Positions 1-8,004 of a stretch of 11,280 nt of DNA are shown piece after piece. Positions within the stretch are counted from its first letter, which is position 1. Every line of letters begins with the position of its first letter. The DNA is taken from the NCBI GenBank assembly GCA_003024985.2, contig PXIH01S0020979.1; one strand, 5' to 3'. The notes under the pieces are model-generated. The model saw only the letters and a list, made by a program, of their open reading frames with translations. It was not told where the DNA came from and ran no database searches. The stretch comes from Euperipatoides rowelli. Lineage: Eukaryota; Onychophora; Udeonychophora; Euonychophora; Peripatopsidae. Made by a program: the position numbers and the translations under genes.

Positions 1-42
1 CAACAAACTCAGTAAAAGGTCTAAACAAGCAAGTTATGTTAC

Positions 43-108
43 CTTCATCTTGTTGTGTGGATTGTAAACATTGAAGGCGCAGCCAGTTATGTATCCAAAA
101 ACCAAGAG
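43..108 (-). CDS. candidate 66-nt internal exon of an unidentified host gene
   Basis: On the minus strand a 22-codon open stretch lies between an AG acceptor (complement of 109-110, context GGGTGCAG) and a GT donor (complement of 41-42, context AAG|GTAACA). It is phase 0 at both ends. It reads LLVFGYITGCAF followed by NVYNPHNKMK: a hydrophobic, membrane-like half and then a polar half. The patch is clearly richer in G+C than its surroundings, as expected for an exon in an AT-rich genome. I do not recognise the protein. The polypyrimidine tract before the acceptor is weak and no partner exon in matching phase could be demonstrated, so this may be chance. Confidence 0.33.
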
Positions 109-181
109 CTGCACCCAAATTTAAAAAATACCGTGAGGTAACACACATTGTATGTGACACCTATTTTATTTTCACTTAAAG

Positions 182-254
182 GCAACGTGAGTCATTGTCT
201 CGTACCGTATTGTCCAGTGGAGCGCCAGCCTAAGATAGAAGCATTAATTAAAAG
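182..254. other. GC-richer block with splice-compatible open frames on both strands
   Basis: On the plus strand a pyrimidine-rich stretch ending in AAAG precedes an open frame (NVSHCLVPYCPVERQ, then PKIEALIKR), followed by a donor-like AAAAG|GTGACA. On the minus strand a good acceptor (TTCTATCTTAG, exon side starting at 229) opens a frame reading AGAPLDNTVRDNDSRCL that then meets a stop. A second minus frame is open to a GTGAAA donor, but its phase does not join the 43-108 candidate. The strand cannot be decided from the sequence alone. It is probably a conserved or exonic remnant, but no product is recognised. Confidence 0.22.
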
Positions 255-279
255 GTGACATTGCTCAAATTGCAGGTGA

Positions 280-323
280 AATGTTATCTTGGAAAACATC
301 ATTGTGAATGTTATCTTGGAAAA
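280..323. repeat. 17-bp direct repeat, two copies
   Basis: The motif AATGTTATCTTGGAAAA occurs identically at 280-296 and 307-323, a 27-bp period. No third copy is seen. It looks like a small local duplication. Confidence 0.8.
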
Positions 324-1046
324 TTCAAAGAAGCCAAACTGCTATGTATGGTTATACAAAATTTGCAGATCAACTGTCTTAATCCATACATACTGTATGT
401 TCTGATATTATTTGATATTTTGATATTAACTTTATTTGTTTTAACAATTAAGCATATCTAGCCTACTCTATTGAACACTTTTGTTTTTGTTTTATTGTAC
501 CATGTATGTAGGATAACCTACGTTCTGAATTATTTGGTATATGTCATAAATAACCCTTATAATTATTATTTAGAAATTCTTTATTGGATTTAACTCCATT
601 TTTATAAAATATTCCAATTTTAACAACAGCAAGTTTTATTCCTTTTATCAAAAACTAGGATCCCACTGTAAAGATAAATACTTTGTCTTGTATTTTGCAG
701 TACCAGCCATCACAGCAGTTTGAATAAATTAAGCACCCACTCTGTTATCATAATTTTGGATTCATTTAATTTTTATTGGATTTTCCGTTATTCTAAATTG
801 AAATCAAACCTGTTTTTCTACTCTAATTTAAAATTTAATTATTTCTTTAGCTCCATCAAAGAAGTACCAAATGTGTCAAATGAGATATTCCATTTTTTAA
901 ATTTTATGTAAATGAGATGTCAATTTAATTTTATGAAAGATTGAACTTAGTTAGGGATTATGATTTAGCTTCCAGATAAGAGAACACTCAAATTTCTTTA
1001 CTCTCTGGAGTAAAGAGATAAACTAACTGAAAATTATTCTTGTCAG
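324..1046. other. AT-rich non-coding stretch, nothing recognised
   Basis: Only short open frames with hydrophobic, AT-driven composition are present (for example 720-911). No transposon motif, RNA gene or convincing exon was found on either strand. Confidence 0.6.
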
Positions 1047-1074
1047 CCATGAATGAACAAGAGATGAAAGACTG
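1047..1074 (+). CDS. candidate short exon with start codon and strong donor
   Basis: A strong donor (CTG|GTGAGT, cut after 1074) follows an open stretch whose ATG at 1049 reads MNEQEMKDW. The ATG has G at -3, and an in-frame TGA lies about 20 bases upstream. The sequence directly before it (TTATTCTTGTCAG, ending at 1046) also works as an acceptor, so this could be a 28-nt internal exon or the end of a first coding exon. The hydrophilic peptide and the full-consensus donor are unusual in this AT-rich region. No downstream exon was identified and the product is unknown. Confidence 0.25.
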
Positions 1075-1775
1075 GTGAGTTGATTGTGAGCCTTTTGAGT
1101 GTTTACCATGCCAAAAACAGTGGAGATTGGATAAGACCAACCTATTTTATCATTATAGTCAATTTAGGACCACACAAAAAAAAATTCAGTTAAAAGATAC
1201 AATCAAGATTCTTTACTAAATATTAATATTAACTGCCTGCCTCTACTACTACTAATGATGTTCCACCTGGTACATCCCTTCAGCATCTTTAGATTTTAAT
1301 TTGCTTTAATCTTCAATGACAAACTTTGATCACTCTCCTGATGTCTTGGCTAACAACTCCCGCAATAAATTTATGTTACAGTTATTAACGTCATTTTTTT
1401 TAAATATATATATATTCTAATATATTAAAATTCAATGAGAATGCTATAATATATTTTTTCATCTTTTTATGTTACTCAGTATTTTTTTTTTTTAATTCAG
1501 ATTGATGTTTAAGTTTTAATATTTTTTTTTATTAAATTTTTAACCTATCTCATCGGGAAAATTCTTACTTCTCATAAAACTCTATCGGTTTAAGCTGATG
1601 CTAAGACTGCTTTTAATTTTTTTATACTTGGCAAAAATACCACAATTAATACTTTTCAATAATAAACACTTATGATCTTTGTCATTTGCCTAATGCTATT
1701 CATTGATGTGAAAGTCATAATTATTTATTCATAAACATAAAAATATAAATGATTTTTTTTTTTTACATAACACTC
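1075..1775. other. AT-rich non-coding stretch, nothing recognised
   Basis: It holds T and A homopolymers and a short TATATATA patch near 1404-1412. No coding, RNA or transposon signal was found on either strand. Confidence 0.6.
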
Positions 1776-1981
1776 TTAACCCTTTCCACTCCACTGAATT
1801 CAGAGAATTTGGTTTCTACAGCTCCACAATAAAAATGAAAAATCGTTTTTTTTTTTTTTTTTAAATTANATTGATTATGAAAAACAAGGAAATGAAAATG
1901 GAGATTCAGAATCGCCATTTGAGTGGAATTTCTAAATTGAAATGGGCGATTTTCAATCGCCATTGGAGTGGAAAGGGTTAA
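1776..1981. mobile_element. piggyBac-type MITE (non-autonomous DNA transposon)
   Basis: The element is bounded by TTAA at 1776-1779 and TTAA at 1978-1981, the target duplication known for piggyBac-superfamily elements. Inside these are perfect 13-bp terminal inverted repeats: CCCTTTCCACTCC (1780-1792) and its reverse complement GGAGTGGAAAGGG (1965-1977). The CCC start is also typical of that superfamily. The interior is 198 bp with no transposase coding, so it would need an enzyme supplied in trans. It carries a T17 run at 1846-1862 and an unresolved base at 1869. The sequenced ends and duplications are seen directly. The superfamily is inferred from TTAA plus the CCC termini. Confidence 0.85.
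1910..1973. repeat. subterminal repeat and hairpin inside the MITE
   Basis: AATCGCCATT-x-GAGTGGAA occurs at 1910-1928 and again at 1955-1973 with one base different (T or G). The right end therefore carries a second, internal copy of its own terminus 45 bp inward. Between them GGCGATT (1945-1951) and AATCGCC (1955-1961) form a 7-bp perfect hairpin with a 3-base loop. Such subterminal copies can be transposase-binding sites in DNA transposons; that role here is inference. Confidence 0.75.
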
Positions 1982-2024
1982 AGAGAAATTGCTATCCTTA
2001 TAAAGTGAATTGTTTTACATCTAC

Positions 2025-2147
2025 CTTATCCAAATAGTCAAAGCATGATGATGGGATGAGACATATTTCCACTCTAATAGATCTCGATGGAGTTCTACCT
2101 AAATCTAACTCGACCTTCAACAAATTATCCTTGTCGTGTCCATATTT
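2025..2147 (-). CDS. candidate exon of an unidentified host gene
   Basis: The minus strand is open for 49 codons (2147 down to a stop at 1998-2000) in a GC-richer patch. It has a charged, gene-like composition: KYGHDKDNLLKVELDLGR, then TPSRSIRVEICLIPSS, then CFDYLDK. A consensus donor AAG|GTAGAT ends the candidate exon at 2025. An in-frame TAA stands just upstream of 2147 and the only nearby AG (in GACAAG, about 12 bases inside) lacks a pyrimidine tract, so the 5' boundary is poor. The plus strand is also open here for about 37 codons, so the strand is not certain. The product is not recognised. Confidence 0.27.
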
Positions 2148-2882
2148 TTAATATTAATGTTTATATTTATTTATGTTTATAGTTGTAATTGGTGTAATAT
2201 AAGTTGGTAAGTCCATTTTATCTTAGATAGGAATTATTTTAACATTTTATCTAGGATGTTAGCTTATTCCAAGATTGTACAGGACTAGCAAAAATACTTG
2301 TGTTCCTTAATAATGCTTTGGTGCACGTTCTTTGCTGTCAAAGTTAGTCTTAACTGGTGAGGTTAGATTGCTAGTATATTTGGAAGTCTTAAAATGGTTT
2401 AGTATGAAAATTTATTTTAGTTAAAATTTATATTTGTATAAGAAGGTGAAGCACAGTATGGCCCACCCAAGCTAAATGTGCATATCACAAGATTTTTTTT
2501 AAAATTACAGATTTTGTAATAATTGTATTATAGCTCTGAACCTAATGCCCTTATTTCCTAAGTAATATTAACATATCCAAATGAGGAATATTTAAAACGC
2601 TATTTAATGAATGTCAAATAATCACTAACAGTTGTGATTTAATTAATTAAATTTAAAGTAATATATATTAGGTTAAAAAATCAAATTATTGACTCAAAGT
2701 ATATGTTAACTTCATCTTAATTTTTTTCAAAAAAAAAAAAAGTTTTAACATTTTGGAATTTTTTAACAGTTGATGATATTAATTTTAAAAGTCATGAAAT
2801 GATAAAGAAAATCTTTATATGTACACAAGGATTTGGTATAGAAAAACATGCTAGCAAGTATAAATTAACATAACAACAAATG
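2148..2882. other. mostly AT-rich spacer with one ambiguous splice-like patch
   Basis: The GC-richer patch around 2298-2353 has an acceptor (TCTAACCTCACCAG) and an open frame (LRLTLTAKNVHQSIIKEH) on the minus strand. It also has a strong donor (CTG|GTGAGG after 2355) on the plus strand, so neither reading is convincing. The last 80 bases or so (from about 2815) may be LINE linker: GIEKHASKY at about 2833 resembles the motif that precedes the reverse transcriptase in L1/Tx1 elements. Nothing else was found. Confidence 0.4.
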
Positions 2883-3740
2883 ATGTTTCACATTGAGGCA
2901 CAGGATAATGTTAACCAGTTATTATACAATTTTAGTATAACAGAAGATGAAATGTTTCCCGGACCATGTGGGATTGAATTTAACAATTTTTTTTAGGAAT
3001 TTTCAATATTTTTTCATTTCTATTTTATGTAAAATTTATAATTTTTTCTTAAAGGATTTTTTTTTTTAACAAAGATTGATTCAGTTTTTTATGTTGTTAT
3101 TCATAATAAAATAAATAAAATAAACTCAATAATATTGAAAATGTTATATTGTCTGATCTACATCCTATTAATATATAGAATATGGATTACAAAATATTTG
3201 CACCTATCTTAAATCAAAGGTTTTCTAAGTTATTTCCTCAAAATATATCCAAATATCAGTTTTCCATGAAAGAAAAGAGTATATATACACCTATATTCTG
3301 GATTCAGGAAACTGTCAATTCTATTAAAAAATCCAGTATTAAAAATGCACTTATTTTGTTTTTGACATTTCCAAGGCATTTGATTTTGTTGAATATTTAG
3401 TAATGCAAATTTTGGCTAATTTTGGTAACTATAATCTATCACATGGGTTGATTAATTAATTTACAAATAAAATAATTTCATTTAAAATATATAATAAATT
3501 CACACTAATAATTTTCAAACAAGCATAAGATAAAAATTCTAAACTTTGAGCAATCATCTGTTTCTAGGTTATTAATCCAATGAGGAAAAAAAATGAACGC
3601 CTTGGGTTATCATTCCACCTATAAATAGAGAAGTGAGTGTTACTTCCTTTGTTGTTGATTAGTCATTGTTAGGGACTTTAAAGAGTAAGTAAATTGTTCA
3701 GGGTTTTGCCTCAGAAACTGGCTATGTTATAAATTGAGAG
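2883..3740 (+). pseudogene. decayed LINE reverse transcriptase (first copy, L1/Tx1-like)
   Basis: This is a relic of a non-LTR retrotransposon reverse transcriptase. At 2937-2993 ITEDEM, FPGPCGIEF and NNFF match the linker phrase that ends in SPGPDGxPxEFY. At 3152-3190 SDLHPINI, a stop, then NMDYKI match RPISLLNxDYKI. A 72-codon open frame from 3182 covers the fingers. A frameshift in the T-rich run near 3355-3361 leads to motif A, FDISKAFD (3361-3384), then FVEYLVMQILANFG. Frame +1 continues through stops to KFTLIIFKQA (motif B region, 3499-3525) and VINPMRKKNERLGL. A second frame change gives VTSFVVD (motif C, YADD lost, about 3639-3659) and FASETGYVIN (to 3734). It is not part of the larger LINE downstream, which has its own copy of these motifs. 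The 5' and 3' ends of this copy are not visible. Confidence 0.8.
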
Positions 3741-5578
3741 AAAAAAAATTCACATATGTGGTGGCAATATTTACAGTAGATAAATATATACCTGTCGGTA
3801 ACAAATTTACCTAAAAAGTTATATAATCTTAAATACATTAAATTAACCCAAACATAAATTTCTCTTCTACATTAAAATTTATTTTCACAGATTTTACAAA
3901 AAATTGTTGATAAGTATGCTGTCAGTGAATGTTTCCTGACCCTCTTCAATTCTGCATACTGAGAATGTGTAAATAAATTAAGATAACCAGCTTATTCATG
4001 GGTGAAGATAGACTTATAAATTTACAAGTACCAATTAGGCAGAGAGTCTGGCGTTCCAATCTGTAGTGGGGTTTATGTCAGAATTATAGTCGGTTGTTAA
4101 GTGGGAGGGAGGGGGGGGGGGGTTCAAATTTATACTATTACCGGCCTAAATTCAATATTACTTTAAAAATAAATATTCAAATTCAGTTCTTATTTTATCA
4201 CAAGGGAATTCATGTTGACAAATATAGATTATACTCTAAATTCACTCTTTATATTAAAAAAAAAAAAAAACTCTGTTGCTTTGGAGGCTAAACAGAAAAC
4301 CTATAGGGATTTTATATAAATGTAGGTTTTAAACATCTCACTTTAAGGCATAATTTTGGCAAATTATATAAGACATTAAAAAAAGACTTTACCATATAGA
4401 TTAATGTTTTTAGTTATGATAATAATTTAAATACATTAATAATAATAATTTTATTTTCTAATTTTTTTTATTCTTCTGGTAATGTGTACTCTTCTAAATC
4501 CTTACCGGTAATGTATACTGGCTTGTACCAGCTTACCTTTACTTTGTTATACCTTAGAGGCATTGCCTATTTCTTTAATTTATTAATTTTACAAAATAAT
4601 GTTTTTTTTTTTTTTGTTGTTGTTGTTTCTAAAATCCTTAATTTAGGAAACCTAAGAAACATGTTAATATTTAAAAGTAATATTGAAAAAGTATTATGAA
4701 AAGTAATGGATGGTTGTTCTGACTTTCATCTTCCTCTCTAAGCCTACAACATGCTGTGGGCTATTACACATCAACTTTCAAAAAAAGTCAGTAAGTGCAA
4801 TCATTAGATTTTTAAGGTTGCTATAAATTAATTAAAAAAAAAATTAAACACTATTATACACAACTTTATTTACAGTACTTTACACATATTAATTTTATAT
4901 TTCTGAAAACACACTACTAAAAACAAAAAGAAGAAAAATACATTCATTAATAAACTGTTATAATGTTTCAACAAAATGACACAAGTACTTTTGACTACGC
5001 CATCTGGAGTATTCTATGGGTTTTCTGGGATGACCTCTAAATCATTAATAAGTTTTATTTTTATATATAAATTAAGTTTAAAATTATTTTATATTAATTC
5101 TTCAGTTAATAATGAGTGGTTTTACATTTTTTTGGGGGGATTTAAAATCCAATACAAATTTAGTTTGGCTATTTCCTCATTACTGCAACCTCAGGATTAG
5201 TGTTTGGATAGATGCCTACTATGTTAGCATTAGCCTTGACAAGCGTTTTGTATTTGAAACTACATACTTTGTTTTAGAAATGGTAGATATGTTGATAATA
5301 AATAAATGCAATAAACCAAAGGAAATGCACATAGAGAATCATAAACAATATATTATGTCATTCGTAAGTACAATCCAACTGTTTTTGCACTTTTAAATGA
5401 TGCATTTAAACCTAAAAAAACTAGCCTTAAATAACATTATTGACCTTTTACAAATTCAGCTCAATAAATATATCAACATATAATTTATGGTTTTCAATAG
5501 TAATTGTATAAAATTGAAAAAAAAAATTCAAAATTTAGTTATTTGTTACTAATAATGCTAATATTTTACCTACATTAA
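3741..5578. other. AT-rich stretch, possibly decayed LINE flanks
   Basis: The part just after 3740 should hold the thumb and C-terminus of the first LINE copy, but I could not align it with confidence. Poly-A (4256-4270) and T/GTT-rich (4603-4630) runs are present. At 5112-5396 there is a 94-codon open frame of no recognisable family. An overlapping frame at about 5350-5433 (VIRKYNPTVFALLNDAF) looks more protein-like and could be the N-terminal part of ORF1 of the LINE that follows. This is inference. No RNA gene was found. Confidence 0.4.
4101..4122 (+). repeat. G-rich tract with G12 run
   Basis: GTGGGAGGGA is followed by twelve consecutive G (4111-4122), so four or more G-runs of three lie within 22 bases. 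This fits a G-quadruplex-forming sequence and stands out sharply in such AT-rich DNA. It may also be a slippage hot spot and its length may be unreliable in assembly. Confidence 0.8.
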
Positions 5579-6288
5579 TATTGTAAAAATTATTGTCCTG
5601 AGAGGCCAGCATCAATTTCTACAAATAAAATTGTTGATTGTCACCAGGAATATGGAAAAGTGTTAAATATCAAACCTATGGTAATTATACTGGATGGAAA
5701 TTATTCATTTCAATCTACTCCTGACACCTCGTATTCACATTGGACATTGATGTAACTATAGGCAATTTGCTTTACACAATACAGTCATCACATCGCCTTA
5801 AAGGATGGTTATTGATTTGAAACAAAAATTGACTATGTTTCATTATCAGCACAGCATTCAGTCAAAGACTTCAGATCCAAATTGTGTTAACAATCCAGTT
5901 CTTATCAATTGATAATGGTTGTTCAAAATCTTATGCAAATTTTGTGTCTATGAATTTATCAATGGATTCCCATCTTTCTAACACTAATGCAGAAAATATA
6001 AAGAAAAATCTCATAGGTGATAATGTAGACAGTATCCCTCTCCTACAGTATGATGTTTTGTCACCACAGTTTAAGAGTTCTTTGTCAATTTTTCAAGATA
6101 GTGCATTATTTGTCAGTGATGGTCATAAACATGTAGTTGCTTTGGATCTATTAGAATCTCAAGAGTTAGATAACAAATCATCAACGAGTATGAATAATAA
6201 TACAATTGAAGTAAAGTGTATGCTGTCAATGACTTTGAAAACAAAATTTGAATGCATCTTTGATTTTTTTATTTGCTCTCACCCTTAA
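5579..6288 (+). pseudogene. LINE ORF1 (RNA-binding protein), broken by frameshifts
   Basis: Several overlapping frames together resemble the nucleic-acid-binding ORF1 of Tx1-type LINEs. Frame 2 (5579-5752) holds ERPASISTNKIVD and QEYGKVLNIKPM, like the RRM-type phrase with YGxVxxI. Frame 1 (5752-5817) reads VTIGNLLYTIQSSHRLKGW, matching the VxMxLxxxIPSxxxIxGW stretch. Frame 2 again (5816-5887) reads DYVSLSAQHSVKDFRSK, where a CxxCxxxGHxxxxC zinc knuckle would lie. Here only the His and the flanking SVKD-RSK remain, and the cysteines and glycine are lost. Frame 1 then stays open as a polar tail to 6288. The identification rests on remembered family motifs and on the position directly upstream of ORF2. 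Individual fragments are weak but the order is right. Confidence 0.62.
5884..6288 (+). CDS. open polar tail, probably the C-terminus of LINE ORF1
   Basis: This is the longest open frame in the window. It is open from 5833 to a stop at 6286-6288, about 150 codons. Its composition is protein-like: rich in Ser, Asn, Asp and Leu, with acidic patches (ENIKKNLIGDNVDS, VALDLLESQELDNK) and few of the Phe/Ile/Lys runs that chance AT-rich frames give. There is no recognised domain, signal peptide or membrane segment. The GTG at 5884 is not a credible start for a eukaryotic gene. The stretch is better read as the tail that follows the zinc knuckle of ORF1 or, alternatively, as a host exon (a donor-like GAA|GTAAAG lies near 6210). 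The last 25 residues or so look non-coding. Its preservation contrasts with the rest of the element. Confidence 0.55.
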   Translation: MLTIQFLSIDNGCSKSYANFVSMNLSMDSHLSNTNAENIKKNLIGDNVDSIPLLQYDVLSPQFKSSLSIFQDSALFVSDGHKHVVALDLLESQELDNKSSTSMNNNTIEVKCMLSMTLKTKFECIFDFFICSHP

Positions 6289-6687
6289 GTTTTTGAACCT
6301 ACTGGGTTATATAATTTCCTTATACAAAATATTACCACTATGCTTTTTTTTTTCAAAATATATTTGTTTATGCACATCTAATATGAGTGCATCCATCTTA
6401 TATCATAATTTAATACTTGTACTAATTACTTATGGCATTTTAAATCAAAATATTATAAGTTTGATTCTAATTATTTTAGCTCACTTCACAGCTTTAAATT
6501 TTAAATCAATTTATTTCACTTCTGCACTAACTTCCTTTTTTTATATATTAATAGAATTATGATTACAATTTTTGTTTTATTATTTAACACAATCTTAATG
6601 GTTAATTTTTCACTACAGAATAGTATTTATAGTTATCCAAGGCTAGTTTTTGCCTCTTTAATCATTCAAGTAATATTCTAAATGTCA

Positions 6688-7278
6688 ATATTTATTAAGA
6701 TTCTAAATGCACAATGATATAACTTGCACATTCATACAAGAAAAGAAAAGAAAAACATACATCATGCAAGATTTAATTTTATTGTCCTTTTTTCTCAATT
6801 TAATATTTTTCAGGGCCAAGGTTTCAGGTCATCTGGGTGAGTTATGGTTTTATTTTAACCCATTAGTAATATAAGAGTTATTACATCAGCGGAACGTTTT
6901 ATCATAATAAATCTATTTTTTGATGATAGTATAATTACTTTAATTAAATTTTTATCGTCCAAACAATACAGTTGTAAATAAAGCCAATTCAATGCATTTA
7001 CAATCACATCCTAAATCTGATATGCAAAATATTCAGTTGGGAGGAGGTTTTAATGAAAAAAAATTAACTCATATAAAATAATTTTTATTGTTTAGTTAAA
7101 ATTAGGCTTTAAGTGATTTGGCCTAGAGGCTAGGTTTGGGGCAGCTCCCAACCAGCCTTGTGACCACCTCAAATCGGTTTAATTATGTTTATGAGACAAG
7201 ATTATTCCTAAATAATGTTGTTTGCAAGATTCTTCCTTCAATATTTACTGATCATTGTGCAATAATGTGTAGTTTTTT
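6688..7278 (+). pseudogene. LINE ORF2, AP-type endonuclease domain (decayed)
   Basis: This domain nicks target DNA before reverse transcription. Visible in order are: NDITCTFIQE then TYIMQDL (6713-6775), matching DIxxLQETHL with a four-codon lysine-rich insertion (6743-6754) between Glu and Thr; SSG, a stop, then VMVLF (6829-6855), matching SRGVAILF; SAERFIIINLFFDDSIITL (6886-6942), matching GRFIIxNxxF; a frame change, then YRPNN (6953-6967), matching YAPN; LQSHPKSDMQNIQLGGGFN (6998-7054), matching LGGDFN with the catalytic-motif Asp changed to Gly; and NRFNYVYE (7172-7195) and KILPSIFTDHCAIMCSF (7226-7276), matching SRIDYIxVS and the SDH motif, with TDH at 7247-7255. Stops and at least two frame changes make it non-functional. 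The extreme N-terminus is not securely located. Confidence 0.85.
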
Positions 7279-7984
7279 TTGCCATCCCCATGCTTAATAT
7301 TATTGGCTATCACCCTTTTATTTCACCTACTTGTATGAATAATACTGATTTATACAATGAAATTTATAATGTCACAGCATAAAGTTATCTTTGCAGAATA
7401 GAAAATGTTAAAAATTTCTTTACTAATCTTTTGGCAAAATGTAATAAAAAATATAACCTCATACACAAAATAGTATTCAAATTTAAGTAGTGCAAATTAA
7501 AAGTTAACTAACTTGAATTATACTGAAATTCCATTTTTTAAGTTTACAAAAACATCTTAAAACGTAATAGTGTATATACTCAAGAGCAGTCACATTATTT
7601 ATAAATAAAAATAATAATAATAACCATATCATTACAAACCTGACAAATAGTCGTTTTTTTACAAAAAAAAAACAAAACAAACAAACTGGATTTTTTTTTT
7701 CATTTGTAAGGATGGTTTAATGCATACAGGAGATGATTAAAATTATATATGAACATTTTTACACATTTATACTGCTTTAGAGCTCAATCATGTGATCAGT
7801 TCTTAAGATTTTGCCTTTGAAATTGACCAAATGTGCCTCTCTTGTATAATTTTAGCTCAATCTAAGAATGACATTGATGATGTTTAAATGCTCTAAATAA
7901 AAATAGTGTTCTCACCCTGACCTAATTACTTTCTCATTTTTTTAATCTATTAAATATATTTTTATTCCTAGAATATAGAATTAT

Positions 7985-8004
7985 TGGATTAATATCATTT
8001 TTTT
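7985..8004. repeat. SINE target-site duplication, first copy
   Basis: TGGATTAATATCATTTTTTT is identical to 8291-8310 and flanks the SINE at its poly-A (3') side. A perfect 20-bp match indicates a fairly young insertion by target-primed reverse transcription. Confidence 0.93.

Noticed and set aside
1763-1963. 66-codon minus-strand open frame
   Set aside because: It is the interior of the MITE including a poly-T run read as lysines and an N, so it is not a gene.
4094-4291. Plus-strand open frame starting in the G-tract
   Set aside because: It is made of homopolymer translation (poly-Gly, poly-Lys) with no family resemblance.
4976-5396. Two overlapping open frames (74 and 94 codons) upstream of the LINE
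   Set aside because: No recognisable domain was seen. They are left as spacer or possible ORF1 N-terminal sequence, since neither frame could be aligned.
6248-6562. 104-codon hydrophobic plus-strand open frame
   Set aside because: Its Leu/Ile/Phe-rich composition is what AT-rich DNA gives by chance. It overlaps the end of ORF1 and the expected start of ORF2. LITYGILNQNI near 6415 resembles an endonuclease start, but its distance to the next motif is too long to accept.
7117-7182. tRNA-like box A (TGGCCTAGAGG) and weak box B, suggesting another SINE
   Set aside because: The same stretch directly precedes and overlaps endonuclease coding (TTSNRFNYVY to TDHCAIMCSF), box B matches poorly, and no arms pair. 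LINE ORF2 explains it better.
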